A stretch of 64,000 bases of DNA from Pseudomonas sp. Choline-02u-1 (GCF_002836515.1 NZ_PJBC01000008.1:1-64000); one strand, 5' to 3'; shown: positions 18,989 to 29,773, counted from the first letter of the stretch. Notes: generated by a model not told the origin, from the letters alone. Program-made: numbers and translations.

Positions 18989-21820
18989 ATGACCGACTAT
19001 AAAGCCACGCTAAACCTTCCGGACACCGCCTTCCCAATGAAGGCCGGCCTGCCACAGCGCGAACCGCAGATCCTGCAGCGCTGGGACAGTATTGGCCTGT
19101 ACGGTAAGTTGCGCGAGATTGGCAAGGATCGTCCGAAGTTCGTTCTGCATGACGGCCCTCCGTATGCCAACGGCACGATCCACATCGGTCACGCACTGAA
19201 CAAGATTCTCAAGGACATGATCATCCGCTCGAAGACCCTGTCGGGCTTCGACGCGCCGTACGTTCCGGGCTGGGACTGCCACGGCCTGCCGATCGAACAC
19301 AAGGTTGAAGTGACCCACGGCAAGAACCTGGGCGCAGACAAGACCCGCGAACTGTGCCGTGCCTACGCCACCGAGCAGATCGAAGGGCAGAAGTCCGAGT
19401 TCATCCGTCTCGGCGTGCTGGGCGACTTCGCCAACCCGTACAAGACGATGGATTTCAAGAACGAAGCCGGTGAGATCCGCGCCCTCGCCGAAATCGTCAA
19501 GGGCGGTTTCGTCTTCAAGGGCCTCAAGCCGGTGAACTGGTGCTTCGATTGCGGCTCGGCGCTGGCTGAAGCGGAAGTCGAGTACGAGAACAAGAAGTCC
19601 TCGACCATCGACGTCGCGTTCCCGATCGCTGATGAAGCCAAACTGGCTGCCGCGTTCGGTCTGGCCTCGCTGAGCAAACCTGCTGCGATCGTGATCTGGA
19701 CCACCACCCCGTGGACCATCCCGGCCAACCAGGCGCTGAACGTGCACCCGGAATTCAACTACGCGCTGGTGGATATCGGCGACAAGTTGCTGGTACTGGC
19801 TGAAGAACTGGTTGAAGCCTGCCTGACCCGCTATGGCATCGAAGGCTCGGTCATCGCCACCACCACCGGTAAACAACTGGAACTGATCAACTTCCGTCAC
19901 CCGTTCTACGACCGTCTGTCGCCGGTGTACCTGGCTGACTACGTCGAAATGGGCGCTGGCACCGGCGTGGTTCACTCCGCCCCGGCCTACGGCGTGGACG
20001 ACTTCGTGACCTGCAAGAAATACGGCATGGTCAACGACGACATCCTCAACCCGGTACAGAGCAACGGCGTGTACGTGCCGTCGCTGGAATTCTTCGGCGG
20101 TCAGTTCATCTGGAAGGCCAACCCGGCGATCGTCGACAAGCTGACCGAAGTCGGTGCGCTGATGCACACCACCGTCATCGAGCACAGCTACATGCACTGC
20201 TGGCGCCACAAGACCCCGCTGATCTACCGCGCCACCGCGCAGTGGTTCATCGGCATGGACAAGGAGCCAACCAGCGGCGACACACTGCGCGTGCGCTCGC
20301 TCAAAGCCATCGAAGACACCAAGTTCGTTCCGGCCTGGGGCCAGGCGCGCCTGCACTCGATGATCGCCAATCGTCCGGACTGGTGCATCTCGCGTCAGCG
20401 CAACTGGGGCGTGCCGATCCCGTTCTTCCTCAACAAGGAAAGCGGCGAGCTGCATCCACGCACCGTCGAGCTGATGGAAGAAGTCGCCAAACGCGTTGAA
20501 GTCGAAGGCATCGAAGCCTGGTTCAAACTCGACGCTGCCGAACTGCTCGGTGATGAAACGCCGCAGTACGACAAGATCAGCGACACCCTCGACGTCTGGT
20601 TCGACTCGGGCACCACGCACTGGCACGTTCTGCGCGGTTCGCACCCGATGGGTCACGAGAGCGGCCCGCGTGCCGACCTGTACCTGGAAGGTTCCGACCA
20701 GCACCGTGGCTGGTTCCACTCGTCCTTGCTGACCGGTTGCGCCATCGACAATCACGCGCCGTACCGCGAACTGCTGACGCACGGTTTCACCGTCGACGAA
20801 GCCGGGCGCAAGATGTCCAAGTCGCTGGGCAACGTGATCGCGCCGCAGAAAGTCAACGACACCCTGGGCGCCGACATCATGCGTCTGTGGGTCGCTTCGA
20901 CCGACTACTCCGGCGAAATGGCGGTATCCGACCAGATCCTGCAACGTAGCGCCGACGCCTATCGTCGTATCCGTAACACCGCGCGCTTCCTGCTTTCCAA
21001 CCTGACCGGTTTCAACCCGGCCACCGACCTGCTGCCGGCCGAAGACATGCTGGCGCTGGATCGCTGGGCGGTGGATCGCACGCTGCTGCTGCAACGCGAG
21101 TTGCAAGAGCACTACGGCGAATACCGTTTCTGGAACGTGTACTCGAAGATCCACAACTTCTGCGTGCAGGAGCTGGGTGGTTTCTACCTCGACATCATCA
21201 AGGACCGCCAGTACACGACCGGCGCCGACAGCAAGGCCCGTCGCTCGTGCCAGACCGCTCTGTTCCACATCTCCGAGGCGCTGGTGCGCTGGATCGCGCC
21301 GATCCTCGCCTTCACTGCTGACGAACTGTGGCAATACCTGCCGGGCGAGCGTAACGAATCGGTCATGCTCAACACCTGGTACGAAGGTCTGACCGAACTG
21401 CCGGAAGGCTTCGAGCTGGGTCGCGCCTACTGGGATCGCATCATGGAAGTGAAAGTCGCGGTCAACAAAGAGATGGAAATCCAGCGCGCGGCGAAAGCCG
21501 TCGGTGGCAACCTGCAGGCCGAAGTGACGCTGTTTGCCGAAGAGGCGCTGAGCGCCGATCTGGCCAAGCTGAGCAACGAACTGCGCTTCGTGTTGATCAC
21601 CTCGACCGCCAGTGTTGCGCCGTTTGTTCAGGCTCCAGCGGACGCGGTCGCCACCGAAGTCAGCGGCCTGAAACTAAAGATCGTCAAGTCGGCATTCCCG
21701 AAATGTGCGCGTTGCTGGCATTGCCGCGAAGACGTCGGCGTGAACCCGGAACATCCGGAAATCTGCGGACGTTGCGTCGACAACATCAGCGGCGCTGGCG
21801 AGGTTCGCCACTATGCCTAA
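18989..21820 (+). CDS. ileS: Isoleucyl-tRNA synthetase
   Basis: The 943-residue class I synthetase charges tRNA-Ile and edits misactivated valine. The catalytic site has the HIGH motif ([12 protein letters not shown], near residue 65) and KMSKSLGN (near residue 605). The CP1 editing domain lies between them ([17 protein letters not shown]). The C-terminal zinc-binding domain has two cysteine pairs (CARCWHC and CGRC). The length is usual for the bacterial, mupirocin-sensitive type. lspA overlaps its end by eight bases, a classic coupled pair. Confidence 0.98.
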   Translation: MTDYKATLNLPDTAFPMKAGLPQREPQILQRWDSIGLYGKLREIGKDRPKFVLHDGPPYANGTIHIGHALNKILKDMIIRSKTLSGFDAPYVPGWDCHGLPIEHKVEVTHGKNLGADKTRELCRAYATEQIEGQKSEFIRLGVLGDFANPYKTMDFKNEAGEIRALAEIVKGGFVFKGLKPVNWCFDCGSALAEAEVEYENKKSSTIDVAFPIADEAKLAAAFGLASLSKPAAIVIWTTTPWTIPANQALNVHPEFNYALVDIGDKLLVLAEELVEACLTRYGIEGSVIATTTGKQLELINFRHPFYDRLSPVYLADYVEMGAGTGVVHSAPAYGVDDFVTCKKYGMVNDDILNPVQSNGVYVPSLEFFGGQFIWKANPAIVDKLTEVGALMHTTVIEHSYMHCWRHKTPLIYRATAQWFIGMDKEPTSGDTLRVRSLKAIEDTKFVPAWGQARLHSMIANRPDWCISRQRNWGVPIPFFLNKESGELHPRTVELMEEVAKRVEVEGIEAWFKLDAAELLGDETPQYDKISDTLDVWFDSGTTHWHVLRGSHPMGHESGPRADLYLEGSDQHRGWFHSSLLTGCAIDNHAPYRELLTHGFTVDEAGRKMSKSLGNVIAPQKVNDTLGADIMRLWVASTDYSGEMAVSDQILQRSADAYRRIRNTARFLLSNLTGFNPATDLLPAEDMLALDRWAVDRTLLLQRELQEHYGEYRFWNVYSKIHNFCVQELGGFYLDIIKDRQYTTGADSKARRSCQTALFHISEALVRWIAPILAFTADELWQYLPGERNESVMLNTWYEGLTELPEGFELGRAYWDRIMEVKVAVNKEMEIQRAAKAVGGNLQAEVTLFAEEALSADLAKLSNELRFVLITSTASVAPFVQAPADAVATEVSGLKLKIVKSAFPKCARCWHCREDVGVNPEHPEICGRCVDNISGAGEVRHYA

Positions 21821-22325
21821 TGCCGTTGGCCGTTTCGGACGGCTGAGCTGGCTGTGGTTGAGCTTGCTGGTCCTGGTCATAGACCAGGCCAGCAAGTTCT
21901 ACTTCGAAAGCAAACTCGAAATGTTCCAGCAGATCGTGATCATTCCCGATCTGTTCAGCTGGACACTGGCCTACAACACCGGCGCTGCCTTCAGTTTCCT
22001 CGCCGACAGCTCCGGCTGGCAGCGCTGGCTGTTTGCCCTGATCGCGATTGTCGTCAGTGCCGTGCTGGTGGTCTGGCTCAAGCGCCTGGGCCGCGATGAC
22101 ACCTGGCTGGCCATCGCGCTGGCCCTGGTATTGGGCGGCGCGCTGGGGAATCTGTATGACCGCGTTGCCCTGGGCCATGTGATCGACTTCATTCTGGTGC
22201 ACTGGCAGAACAGCTGGTATTTCCCGGCGTTCAACGTTGCCGACAGTGCAATTACGGTTGGCGCGATCATGCTGGCGCTGGACATGTTCAAATCGAAAAA
22301 AACCGAAGGGACCGCTCATGACTGA
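21813..22325 (+). CDS. lspA: Lipoprotein signal peptidase
   Basis: The 170-residue four-helix inner-membrane aspartic peptidase cleaves signal peptides from diacylated prolipoproteins. The catalytic aspartates lie in [16 protein letters not shown] and FNVADSAI. The conserved [10 protein letters not shown] near the N-terminus and [11 protein letters not shown] are also present. It overlaps both ileS (8 bases) and fkpB (8 bases), so the three are translationally coupled. BamD and the large lipoprotein in this window are among its expected substrates. Confidence 0.97.
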   Translation: MPNAVGRFGRLSWLWLSLLVLVIDQASKFYFESKLEMFQQIVIIPDLFSWTLAYNTGAAFSFLADSSGWQRWLFALIAIVVSAVLVVWLKRLGRDDTWLAIALALVLGGALGNLYDRVALGHVIDFILVHWQNSWYFPAFNVADSAITVGAIMLALDMFKSKKTEGTAHD

Positions 22326-22770
22326 TCCGCTATCGACTGAGCAACGCATCGGCCAGAACACCGAAGTCACCTTGCACTTTGCCTTGCGCCTGGAAAACGG
22401 CGACACCGTCGACAGCACCTTCGACAAGGCGCCGGCGACCTTCAAGGTCGGTGACGGCAACCTGCTTCCGGGTTTCGAAGCCGCGCTGTTCGGTTTCAAG
22501 GCCGGCGACAAGCGCACCCTGACCGTCGAGCCGGAAAACGCTTTTGGTCAGCCGAACCCGCAGAACGTGCAGACCATCCCGCGCTCGCAGTTCACCGACA
22601 TGGAGTTGTCACCGGGCTTGCTGGTGATCTTCAACGATGCGGCCAATACTGAATTGCCGGGCGTGGTAAAAGAGTTCGACGACGCGCAAGTGACCGTTGA
22701 CTTCAACCACCCGCTGTCCGGCAAGACATTGACCTTTGACGTGGAAATCATTTCAGTCAAAGCGCTATAA
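22318..22770 (+). CDS. fkpB: FKBP-type prolyl isomerase, SlyD/FkpB type
   Basis: The 150-residue protein has an FKBP fold interrupted by a chaperone-like insert, as in SlyD: LHFALRLENGDTVDSTF, then GNLLPGFEAALFGFKAGDKRTL in two parts, PENAFGQPNPQNVQTIPRSQF, and VDFNHPLSGKTLTFDVEI. It lacks the histidine-rich metal-binding tail of SlyD. The conserved placement between lspA and ispH identifies it as FkpB. It assists folding through proline isomerisation. Confidence 0.93.
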   Translation: MTDPLSTEQRIGQNTEVTLHFALRLENGDTVDSTFDKAPATFKVGDGNLLPGFEAALFGFKAGDKRTLTVEPENAFGQPNPQNVQTIPRSQFTDMELSPGLLVIFNDAANTELPGVVKEFDDAQVTVDFNHPLSGKTLTFDVEIISVKAL

Positions 22771-22791
22771 CTGACCACACGTGGTCAAAAG

Positions 22792-22881
22792 TGTGGGAGC
22801 GGGCTTGCTCGCGAATGCTGACAAACATTCAAAATTGAAGTTGTCTGACACACCGCTTTCGCGAGCAAGCCCGCTCCCACA
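22792..22881. repeat. REPIN-type inverted repeat, 'tgtgggagcgggct' family
   Basis: tgtgggagcgggcttgctcg with the mirrored arm cgagcaagcccgctcccaca sits between fkpB and ispH, inside an otherwise tight operon. The arms could pair in the transcript. Confidence 0.92.
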
Positions 22882-22961
22882 TTAGATTTTTGCTGTTTTT
22901 GAGCATAGTGCTCAATCAGCAGGACGTACCTATATTTCGCGCGCAAGACACGAGGCACAGC

Positions 22962-23906
22962 ATGCAAATCAAACTCGCCAACCCCCGTGGCTTCTGCGCC
23001 GGTGTGGACCGGGCGATCGAAATCGTCAACCGCGCCCTGGAAGTCTTCGGGCCGCCGATCTATGTGCGTCATGAAGTGGTGCACAACAAGTTCGTTGTCG
23101 AAGATTTGCGCAGCCGTGGCGCGATTTTCGTCGAAGAGCTCGATCAGGTACCCGATGACGTGATCGTCATCTTCAGCGCCCACGGTGTTTCCCAAGCCGT
23201 GCGCAACGAAGCCGCCGGTCGTGGCCTGAAAGTATTCGATGCAACCTGCCCGCTGGTGACGAAGGTGCACATCGAAGTCGCTAAATACAGCCGCGACGGT
23301 CGCGAGTGCATCCTGATCGGCCACGCCGGTCACCCGGAAGTCGAAGGCACCATGGGCCAGTACGACGCCAGCAATGGCGGCGCGATCTACCTCGTTGAAG
23401 ACGAAAAGGACGTGGCCGCATTGCAGGTGCGCGATCCGGAAAGACTCGCTTTCGTCACCCAGACAACCTTGTCGATGGACGACACCAGCCGCGTTATCGA
23501 TGCCCTGCGCACTCGCTTCCCGGCGATCGGTGGCCCGCGCAAGGACGATATCTGCTACGCCACGCAGAACCGTCAGGATGCCGTCAAGCAACTGGCCGAC
23601 GAGTGTGATGTGGTACTGGTGGTTGGCAGCCCGAACAGCTCCAACTCCAACCGTCTGCGTGAACTGGCTGAGCGCATGGCGACCCCGGCCTACCTGATTG
23701 ACGGTGCCGAAGACCTGCAACAGAGCTGGTTCGACGGCGTCGAGCGTATCGGCATCACCGCTGGCGCCTCGGCACCGGAAGTGCTGGTGCGTGGCGTGAT
23801 CCAGCAATTGCAGGCCTGGGGCGCGACCGGTGCAGACGAACTGGCCGGTCGTGAAGAAAACATCACGTTCTCGATGCCGAAAGAGCTGCGCGTCCGTTCA
23901 ATCTGA
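22962..23906 (+). CDS. ispH: 4-hydroxy-3-methylbut-2-enyl diphosphate reductase
   Basis: The 314-residue iron-sulfur enzyme carries out the last step of the MEP pathway, giving IPP and DMAPP. The three cluster-binding cysteines are visible: Cys12 in [10 protein letters not shown], one in [10 protein letters not shown] and one in [11 protein letters not shown]. The substrate-binding [16 protein letters not shown] and [10 protein letters not shown] motifs are present. I use the ATG at 22962 ([12 protein letters not shown]), the conserved start. The 3' end overlaps the convergent fimT-like gene by 44 bases. Confidence 0.97.
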   Translation: MQIKLANPRGFCAGVDRAIEIVNRALEVFGPPIYVRHEVVHNKFVVEDLRSRGAIFVEELDQVPDDVIVIFSAHGVSQAVRNEAAGRGLKVFDATCPLVTKVHIEVAKYSRDGRECILIGHAGHPEVEGTMGQYDASNGGAIYLVEDEKDVAALQVRDPERLAFVTQTTLSMDDTSRVIDALRTRFPAIGGPRKDDICYATQNRQDAVKQLADECDVVLVVGSPNSSNSNRLRELAERMATPAYLIDGAEDLQQSWFDGVERIGITAGASAPEVLVRGVIQQLQAWGATGADELAGREENITFSMPKELRVRSI

Positions 23907-24432
23907 GGTTTCTGCTTCTGTCGCACAATGCCTGTTCGGTCTCCTGACTGTTCAGGCGCACGCGACCGGTCGCCGCCAACACGATCTGGCGCTGGCTGAC
24001 GGGTGCGCGCGGCGAGCAGATGTGTATCGTCCCCGCCTGGAATCGCCGTCCCGGCATCAGCGGCTGCCCCAGATGACTGAACCGCACGTAGCGGCTTACC
24101 CACCAGTTGCCGACAATCGGCACCTTCGCCTCACTGGCGCGCTCAACCAGCAGCGGGTTGCTGCTGTCCTGCGGCCCCTTGCCGCTGATATCCAGAATGA
24201 TGCGCCAGCCCTGACTCCAGTCACCGTCGATGCCATGGATCACCACGACTTGATTGTGGGTCATAGCCAGTGTTCGAGCGTGGCGGATACCTTCGAGCAG
24301 CGACTGCGCGGCATGATCGCGTTGAGTCGCTTGCGTGAGCGCGGCGAACGCCGGGCTGACCAGCAGCAGAACAATTGCGGCAATCGCCAGTCCCATAAGC
24401 AGTTCAATCAGGCTGAAACCGTGTTGGGGCAT
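23863..24432 (-). CDS. fimT: GspH/FimT family minor pseudopilin
   Basis: The 189-residue protein starts with a type IV prepilin leader and helix: MPQHG then [20 protein letters not shown], with Glu5 after the cleavage glycine. PilD should process it. The remainder fits GspH/FimT ([18 protein letters not shown], then [24 protein letters not shown]). The ATG at 24432 has AAGGAGG eight bases upstream. It is on the opposite strand to the other minor pilins, and its 3' end runs 44 bases into ispH. FimT in other bacteria binds DNA during natural transformation; whether this one does is not visible. Confidence 0.85.
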   Translation of the reverse strand: MPQHGFSLIELLMGLAIAAIVLLLVSPAFAALTQATQRDHAAQSLLEGIRHARTLAMTHNQVVVIHGIDGDWSQGWRIILDISGKGPQDSSNPLLVERASEAKVPIVGNWWVSRYVRFSHLGQPLMPGRRFQAGTIHICSPRAPVSQRQIVLAATGRVRLNSQETEQALCDRSRNLRLNGRAALSASRT

Positions 24433-24562
24433 GAAACATCCCTCCTTGGAATGGTATGAGCGGCGCAATCCGTGCGCCGCGCAGGGCAAATCAGTCGGCG
24501 CGTGCCGAGCGAATGTTCTAGCGTGTAGAAGCAGGTATAGCCGACGGCAACGGAGGGCATCG

Positions 24563-25036
24563 ATGGATCTTCGTACAAAAGGTTTCACGCTGGTCGAGTT
24601 GCTGGTCGCCATCGCGGTGTTCCTGGTGCTGATCACGTTGGCGGTGCCGGCCTTTACCCGTACGATCCAGAGCAGCAAGGCGGATACCGAAGTCGGCGAC
24701 TTGCAGCGCGCAATAAATTTCGCCCGGCTCGAAGCCATCAACCGTGGCGTGACCACGCGTCTGCGCCCGACCGCTGGCGGCAGTGTCTGGACCGGTGAGC
24801 TGGCGGTCTATGACAGTACTGGCAATCCGGCCAATGTGTTGCGGGTTGTTCCAGCAATGAGCAGTGGCGCGACTCTGACGCTACCCTCAGGAGTGACCGC
24901 ACTGGATTTCAATAATCTCGGCGGCTTGGCGGCGCCGTCGACGGCGGTGGCCATCGGTTACACGCTGGGCACGCAAAGCAGGACGCTGAACGTGTGTTTG
25001 AACGGACGCATTCAACTGGGTGGAAATTGCGGATGA
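24563..25036 (+). CDS. fimU: Minor pseudopilin FimU (GspH/FimT family)
   Basis: The 157-residue protein has the prepilin start MDLRTKG then FTLVELLVAIAVFLVLITLAV. The body shows the FimU/GspH pattern with NFARLEAINRG following the helix and a C-terminal CLNGRIQLGGNCG with two cysteines. It probably joins PilV, PilW, PilX and PilE in the complex that primes pilus assembly at the tip. Its stop codon overlaps the pilV ATG (ATGA). The start at 24563 is preceded by CGGAGGG. Confidence 0.85.
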   Translation: MDLRTKGFTLVELLVAIAVFLVLITLAVPAFTRTIQSSKADTEVGDLQRAINFARLEAINRGVTTRLRPTAGGSVWTGELAVYDSTGNPANVLRVVPAMSSGATLTLPSGVTALDFNNLGGLAAPSTAVAIGYTLGTQSRTLNVCLNGRIQLGGNCG

Positions 25037-25482
25037 GGGCAGGGAGCAAAAACGCACAGGAGGGCATGACGCTGATCGAAGTGCTCGTCGCGTTACTGAT
25101 TCTGACCGTTGGGCTGTTGGGCGCGGCAGCGGTGCAACTCAATGCGCTGAAGTACACCGACAGTTCACGGATGACCAGTCAGGCGAGCTTCATTGCCTAT
25201 GACATGATGGACCGCATTCGCGCCAACTCCGGCGCTAACTACACCGTTACCCCACCAACCTCGGGCAATCTCAGTGTTGCGCGGGATCAGGATCTCTACG
25301 ACTTCACCAGCAATATCGCAAGCTTCGGCGGCCCGACCGCGACGGGCAGCATCACCCTCAATCAACGGGTCTATACCATCACCATTACCTGGAGCGATGC
25401 TCGCGCGGCCAACGCTGCCAGCGCCCAGCGCAGTTTCGTGCTGACCAGCCGTGCGGCGGTCGACCCGGTGGCGACGCCATGA
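25033..25482 (+). CDS. pilV: Type IV pilus minor pilin PilV
   Basis: The 149-residue protein has a prepilin leader ending in QEG then MTLIEVLVALLILTVGLLG, with Glu5. It continues with the PilV pattern (AAVQLNALKYTDSSRMTSQAS and AYDMMDRIRANSG). It is a tip-complex minor pilin processed by PilD. Both ends overlap the neighbouring genes by ATGA, so fimU, pilV and pilW are translationally coupled. Confidence 0.88.
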   Translation: MRAGSKNAQEGMTLIEVLVALLILTVGLLGAAAVQLNALKYTDSSRMTSQASFIAYDMMDRIRANSGANYTVTPPTSGNLSVARDQDLYDFTSNIASFGGPTATGSITLNQRVYTITITWSDARAANAASAQRSFVLTSRAAVDPVATP

Positions 25483-26192
25483 AGCACGCCAACCGCGGTT
25501 TCGGCCTGATCGAATTGCTGATCGCGTTGGCGTTGGGGCTGATCGTCGTGCTAGGTGTGGTGCAGATCTTCATCGCCGCGAAAAACACCTACGTCAGTCA
25601 GAACAGCGCCGCAGCAATGCAGGAAGACGCGCGTTTCGTTCTCAGCAAGATGATTCAGGAAATCCGTATGGTCGGCATGTTCGGCTGTCTCGGCACCATC
25701 ACTGATTCGAGCAGCGCGGGCGATTTCAACACAGCGCAGCTCATTCCGATCGACTGGGATAACGCCAATCTCAAATTGACCCTGGTCACTGCCGATGTCG
25801 GCAGTGGCGGGGGGACACCAACGTGGACGGTGATCTCCGATTGTCGCAACAGCGCGGTCGCCTACAGCGGGTTGCGCAGCCCGACCACGGGGCAAATTGC
25901 TTTCCCGATCCGGCGCCTGATCTACAGTTTCAGCAATAACCAGATCCTCATGGGCACTGGCAGCGGCAATCCGGCGCAGCAAGTGCTGGTGAACAACGTC
26001 AGCGCCTTCAACGTCACGTTCGGCTTGGCCAGCTCGGCGACCGAAGTCGCAGCCTCAACCTACAGCAGTAACCCCACCGATCCCGCGCGCATCCGCAGTG
26101 TGCGCCTGAGCCTGACCCTCACCGACCCGAACAACCGGGTGCGCAACCAAACCTTCAACGTGGTTGCGGCATTGCGCAACCGCTTGCAATGA
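25479..26192 (+). CDS. pilW: Type IV pilus minor pilin PilW
   Basis: The 237-residue protein begins MKHANRG then FGLIELLIALALGLIVVLGV, a prepilin helix with Glu5. The EDARFVLSKMIQEIRMVGMFGCLGT region is the PilW signature, read in two parts. The C-terminal half is beta-rich and ends VRLSLTLTDPNNRVRNQTFNV. PilW links PilX and PilY1 to the primed minor-pilin complex in P. aeruginosa, and the gene order here is the same. Confidence 0.88.
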   Translation: MKHANRGFGLIELLIALALGLIVVLGVVQIFIAAKNTYVSQNSAAAMQEDARFVLSKMIQEIRMVGMFGCLGTITDSSSAGDFNTAQLIPIDWDNANLKLTLVTADVGSGGGTPTWTVISDCRNSAVAYSGLRSPTTGQIAFPIRRLIYSFSNNQILMGTGSGNPAQQVLVNNVSAFNVTFGLASSATEVAASTYSSNPTDPARIRSVRLSLTLTDPNNRVRNQTFNVVAALRNRLQ

Positions 26193-26202
26193 GGGGGGGA
26201 TG

Positions 26203-26682
26203 ATGAGGATTTGCTTGCAACAACGTCAGGCACAGCGCGGCATGGTCTTGTTGGTCAGTCTGGTGTTCCTGCTGTTGCTTACCTTGATCGGATTGTCCTC
26301 AATGCAAAGCGCCAACCTGCAGGAAAAAATGGCCGGTAGCGTCAGCCTGCGCAATCAATCATTTCAGGCGGCCGAAGCGGCGCTGCGTGTTGGTGAGAGC
26401 GCTGTGCAACTGGACAGCTACTCTCTGGCGGTGTGCAGCGGCACGACTCAATGTTTACCGCCGGCGGAATCGTCAGTGATCAATGCGGCCGGCTTCAATT
26501 CAGCTTCCGGGGTGACCTGGATCGCCGCCGGTAACGGTTTTTACGGAGTGCAAAACATCGGCACGACCCTGACCGCGGTGAACGTACCTACCAACACCTC
26601 GGCGACCTTGTATCGAGTCACTGCGGTCGGCATCGCCGGCAATTCGCGTAGCGTGGTGGAGAGTGTCTATGCGAAGTATTGA
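26203..26682 (+). CDS. pilX: Type IV pilus minor pilin PilX
   Basis: The protein of about 159 residues has the PilX pattern MRICLQQRQAQRG then MVLLVSLVFLLLLTLIGLSS, in which the usual Glu5 is replaced by a valine. That oddity is also known for PilX-type and GspK-type pilins at the tip. The AANLQEKMAG-like segment (SANLQEKMAGS) and FQAAEAALRVGE follow. Two ATGs three bases apart (26200 and 26203) are possible; spacing from GAGG favours the second. It overlaps pilY1 by 14 bases. Confidence 0.85.
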   Translation: MRICLQQRQAQRGMVLLVSLVFLLLLTLIGLSSMQSANLQEKMAGSVSLRNQSFQAAEAALRVGESAVQLDSYSLAVCSGTTQCLPPAESSVINAAGFNSASGVTWIAAGNGFYGVQNIGTTLTAVNVPTNTSATLYRVTAVGIAGNSRSVVESVYAKY

Positions 26683-29600
26683 GCGCGGCGTGTCGCTGCT
26701 GATCGGCATGCTGCTGAGTTTCTATCTGGCGGCGCCGGCCTGGGCATTCACGCCGTCCGATTCACCGCTGCTGAGCGCGGCAGCGGTGGCGCCAAACGTG
26801 ATGCTGCTGATCGACGATTCGGGGAGTATGAACAGCATCATTTACGCCGCCGAGTTCAACCCGAACGTCAACCGCCCGCCCGCCCGGCAGTGCAATGCTT
26901 TCCTCGGACTGTGCTCTGCAATCAATGCGCCGCAGATTACCGGCGACACGGTGTTTCTATCGAGCCTGCCAACCTCGGGTTGCTCGGGAGGCGCCTATGC
27001 GTTCTACAACAACAGTGTGGCGCCGTTGTGCCTCAAGCTCCCCGACCCCGTAGGCAACGAAAACACCCGGTATTCCGCCAATTACATTTCTTACATTGTC
27101 GGCCTGGCTAACAGCAACGGAACCCGCGACTTCACCACCGGGGCGATCCCCAACGATTACCGGATGAACGTGGCGCGCAACGTTTCCACTGCACTGGTGA
27201 GCAGCAATCGCACCTTGCGCATGGGCCTGTCGACGTTCAATCCGGCCACCAGCAGCAACCCGGGCAACGGCGGGTTTATCGCTCGCTCGATCACCGATTT
27301 GTCACCCGTCGCCGGCAGCGTCACCCAGGCCCAGGCAGACACCAACTACAACGCGCTGATCTCATCGATCAACGGCTTGAACGCCGTGGCCAACACGCCG
27401 TTGGCCGAGAGCTATTACGAAGTCACTCGCTACATGCGCGGCCTGGCGCCTTACTACAACGGCACGCCAGCGACCTACACCAGCCCGATTCAATATCGCT
27501 GCCAGAAAAACTACGGCGTGGTGATTACCGATGGCTTGCCGACCTATGACCGTACCTTCCCGACCAACGATCCGCTGGGAGGCGGTCGGTTACCGAACTG
27601 GGATGGCGTGAATAACGATGGCGACAACCTCAGTGGTGACGGTGAAGGCGACACGCTTTATCTGGATGACATTGCCAAATTCGCCTTCGACATCGACATG
27701 CGCTCGACCGGTACCGACGCCGCCGGCAAGAGCTGGAACGCCGTGGATTTTCCCAGGCAGTACATGAACACCTACACCGTGGGTTTCGCTGCGGATAACG
27801 ACATGCTGTCCGACGCCGCCAGTTATGGGCAGGGCAGGTATTACCAGGCGACCGACAGTTCCGGGCTCAATGCGGCGTTGTCGTCGGCATTGAGCGATAT
27901 CACTTCCAAAGCCGGCTCTGGTGGTGCCGGCGCTGCCAGCAGCAGCACGTTGACCAGTGGCAGCAGTTTTTACCAGACAACCTACGATCCCAAGGATTGG
28001 CGCGGCACGATCAGGTCGTTCGGCTTTACCTCGACCGGCACGGTAAATACCTCGACGGCGCAATGGTCGACCGACACCACGATCGTGCCCTCTGCCACGG
28101 CGCCGACTTTCCAGTCATGGAACACCGCGAGCAATACGCCAATTGCCTTGGCACTCCTCAACTTTTCCCCAGCGCAGCAAACGACGCTGAATCAGGGGTT
28201 GCCCACCGGAATCAACGGCAATGATCTGGTGGAGTGGAGCAAAGGCACCAACAAGGCCGGGCTCAAAGTTCGCAGTGCGCTGCTCGGCGACATCATCAAT
28301 TCGCCGCTGGTGCTCGCGTCGCCTTCGGACAAGACTGCATCTGATCTGACGGGTGACAGCAGTTACACCAACTACCTGACTACCAAGGCTGCGAACATGA
28401 ATACCAGCCTGGTGGTGAACGCCAACGACGGTTTCGTCAATGTGATCAATTCGGCGAACGGCACGCGCCGTTACGCTTATATGCCCTCCAGTGTGCTGCC
28501 TTCGTTGCGTCTGATCGCGGACACCAACTACGTCAACGGCGTCAGCCACAAGTTTCTGGTGGACGGTCAGGTCGGCGTGTTCGATGCGCAGGCAGGCACC
28601 ACCTGGAAAACCCTGGCCATTGGCGGAACGGGGGCTGGCGGTAAAACGTTTTATGGACTGCAACTGTTCGATGCCTCGGCAGGCAACGTGATCAAGGCAC
28701 AGTGGGAAGTCAGTGCGCCGGCCACCGCCAACACGTCGAACGCGTTCAATGATCTGGGTTACGCCTACGCGCGTCCGGAAGTGGCACGCTTGGCCAACGG
28801 TCGCTGGGCGACATTCATTGCCAATGGCTACGGCAGCCATTCGGGGGTTGCAGCGTTGTATGTGCTGGATGCGCTGGATGGTTCACTGATCAGAAAAATC
28901 GTCGTCGACAGCACGGAGACCAGCAACGGTCTGTCCTCTGTGGAACTCAGGGTCAACTCTTCGAACGTGGTACAGGCGGCCTACGGTGGAGACCTGAAAG
29001 GACGCATGTGGAAATTCGACTTGAGCGCGACGGCGCCGGATAGCTGGGGCGTGGCGTTCGCCGGCAAGCCATTGTTCACCGCGCCGGGCGGGGCAACGCA
29101 GCCGATCACCGCGCAACCGCTGCTGGCGGATAACCCACAGGGCGGCAAACAGGTGTTTTTTGGCACCGGCAAGTTCAACGAGACTGCCGACAAGACCAAC
29201 AAGGATCTGCAGGCGTTCTATTCAATCTGGGATGCAGAGGGTGGTGCCGGGCAAATCACCGCCAGCAGTTTGCAGGCCCAGGCGATCACCGGTTCGTTCT
29301 CCGGCAGCTCCGGGCAGTTCCTGACCACCAGCCAGAATGAAACGACGTATCCGGGAGAAAAAGGCTGGTACCTGCCGCTGGTGTATAACAACGTGCTGAC
29401 CGGTGAACGCGTGATCAATCAGGCCAGTCTTGTGTTGGGGCGAGTGGTTTTCACCACTGCCAGCGTCGATACCACCGACCCTTGTTCGAGCTTTGGTACG
29501 GGCAGACTGGTCGAACTCGATGCGTTCAACGGTAAGATGCTCAACTACGCCGTGATCGACACAACCGGCGACCGTTTGGTCGACAGCAATGACACGATAT

Positions 29601-29758
29601 CCAGTGGTGTGATTTTTACCAGCGGCAATCCGACCCTGAACTTCATTTCCGCTAACGGCGAGCGCAAGGGCACGATTGACACCAGCGGCGCGATCACGGT
29701 CATTGTGGAAAAGGGCGGCGGCGGAAGCCGTCGTATCATGTGGCGACAAATCCAGTAA
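26669..29758 (+). CDS. pilY1: Type IV pilus tip protein PilY1
   Basis: This 1029-residue exported protein caps the pilus, acting in adhesion, surface sensing and pilus extension/retraction balance. A signal peptide (SLLIGMLLSFYLAAPAWA) is followed by a von Willebrand factor A-like domain with the metal-site motif LIDDSGSMN near residue 55. A calcium-loop-like stretch GVNNDGDNLSGDGEGD lies near residue 315. The C-terminal half is the PilY1 beta-propeller (PilC-type), with a second EF-hand-like loop TTGDRLVDSNDT near the end. I prefer the ATG at 26669, with GGAGA seven bases upstream; a GTG at 26663 adds two residues. Confidence 0.93.
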   Translation: MRSIERGVSLLIGMLLSFYLAAPAWAFTPSDSPLLSAAAVAPNVMLLIDDSGSMNSIIYAAEFNPNVNRPPARQCNAFLGLCSAINAPQITGDTVFLSSLPTSGCSGGAYAFYNNSVAPLCLKLPDPVGNENTRYSANYISYIVGLANSNGTRDFTTGAIPNDYRMNVARNVSTALVSSNRTLRMGLSTFNPATSSNPGNGGFIARSITDLSPVAGSVTQAQADTNYNALISSINGLNAVANTPLAESYYEVTRYMRGLAPYYNGTPATYTSPIQYRCQKNYGVVITDGLPTYDRTFPTNDPLGGGRLPNWDGVNNDGDNLSGDGEGDTLYLDDIAKFAFDIDMRSTGTDAAGKSWNAVDFPRQYMNTYTVGFAADNDMLSDAASYGQGRYYQATDSSGLNAALSSALSDITSKAGSGGAGAASSSTLTSGSSFYQTTYDPKDWRGTIRSFGFTSTGTVNTSTAQWSTDTTIVPSATAPTFQSWNTASNTPIALALLNFSPAQQTTLNQGLPTGINGNDLVEWSKGTNKAGLKVRSALLGDIINSPLVLASPSDKTASDLTGDSSYTNYLTTKAANMNTSLVVNANDGFVNVINSANGTRRYAYMPSSVLPSLRLIADTNYVNGVSHKFLVDGQVGVFDAQAGTTWKTLAIGGTGAGGKTFYGLQLFDASAGNVIKAQWEVSAPATANTSNAFNDLGYAYARPEVARLANGRWATFIANGYGSHSGVAALYVLDALDGSLIRKIVVDSTETSNGLSSVELRVNSSNVVQAAYGGDLKGRMWKFDLSATAPDSWGVAFAGKPLFTAPGGATQPITAQPLLADNPQGGKQVFFGTGKFNETADKTNKDLQAFYSIWDAEGGAGQITASSLQAQAITGSFSGSSGQFLTTSQNETTYPGEKGWYLPLVYNNVLTGERVINQASLVLGRVVFTTASVDTTDPCSSFGTGRLVELDAFNGKMLNYAVIDTTGDRLVDSNDTISSGVIFTSGNPTLNFISANGERKGTIDTSGAITVIVEKGGGGSRRIMWRQIQ

Positions 29759-29773
29759 GCGAGAATTTGAGGC

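Noticed and set aside
19010..21334. 774-residue minus-strand frame over ileS
   Set aside because: Antisense shadow of ileS, which has intact HIGH, KMSKS and zinc motifs.
23863..23906. Sequencing or assembly error at the ispH/fimT overlap
   Set aside because: Both proteins keep plausible ends and the frames are clean, so a true convergent overlap is the simpler reading.
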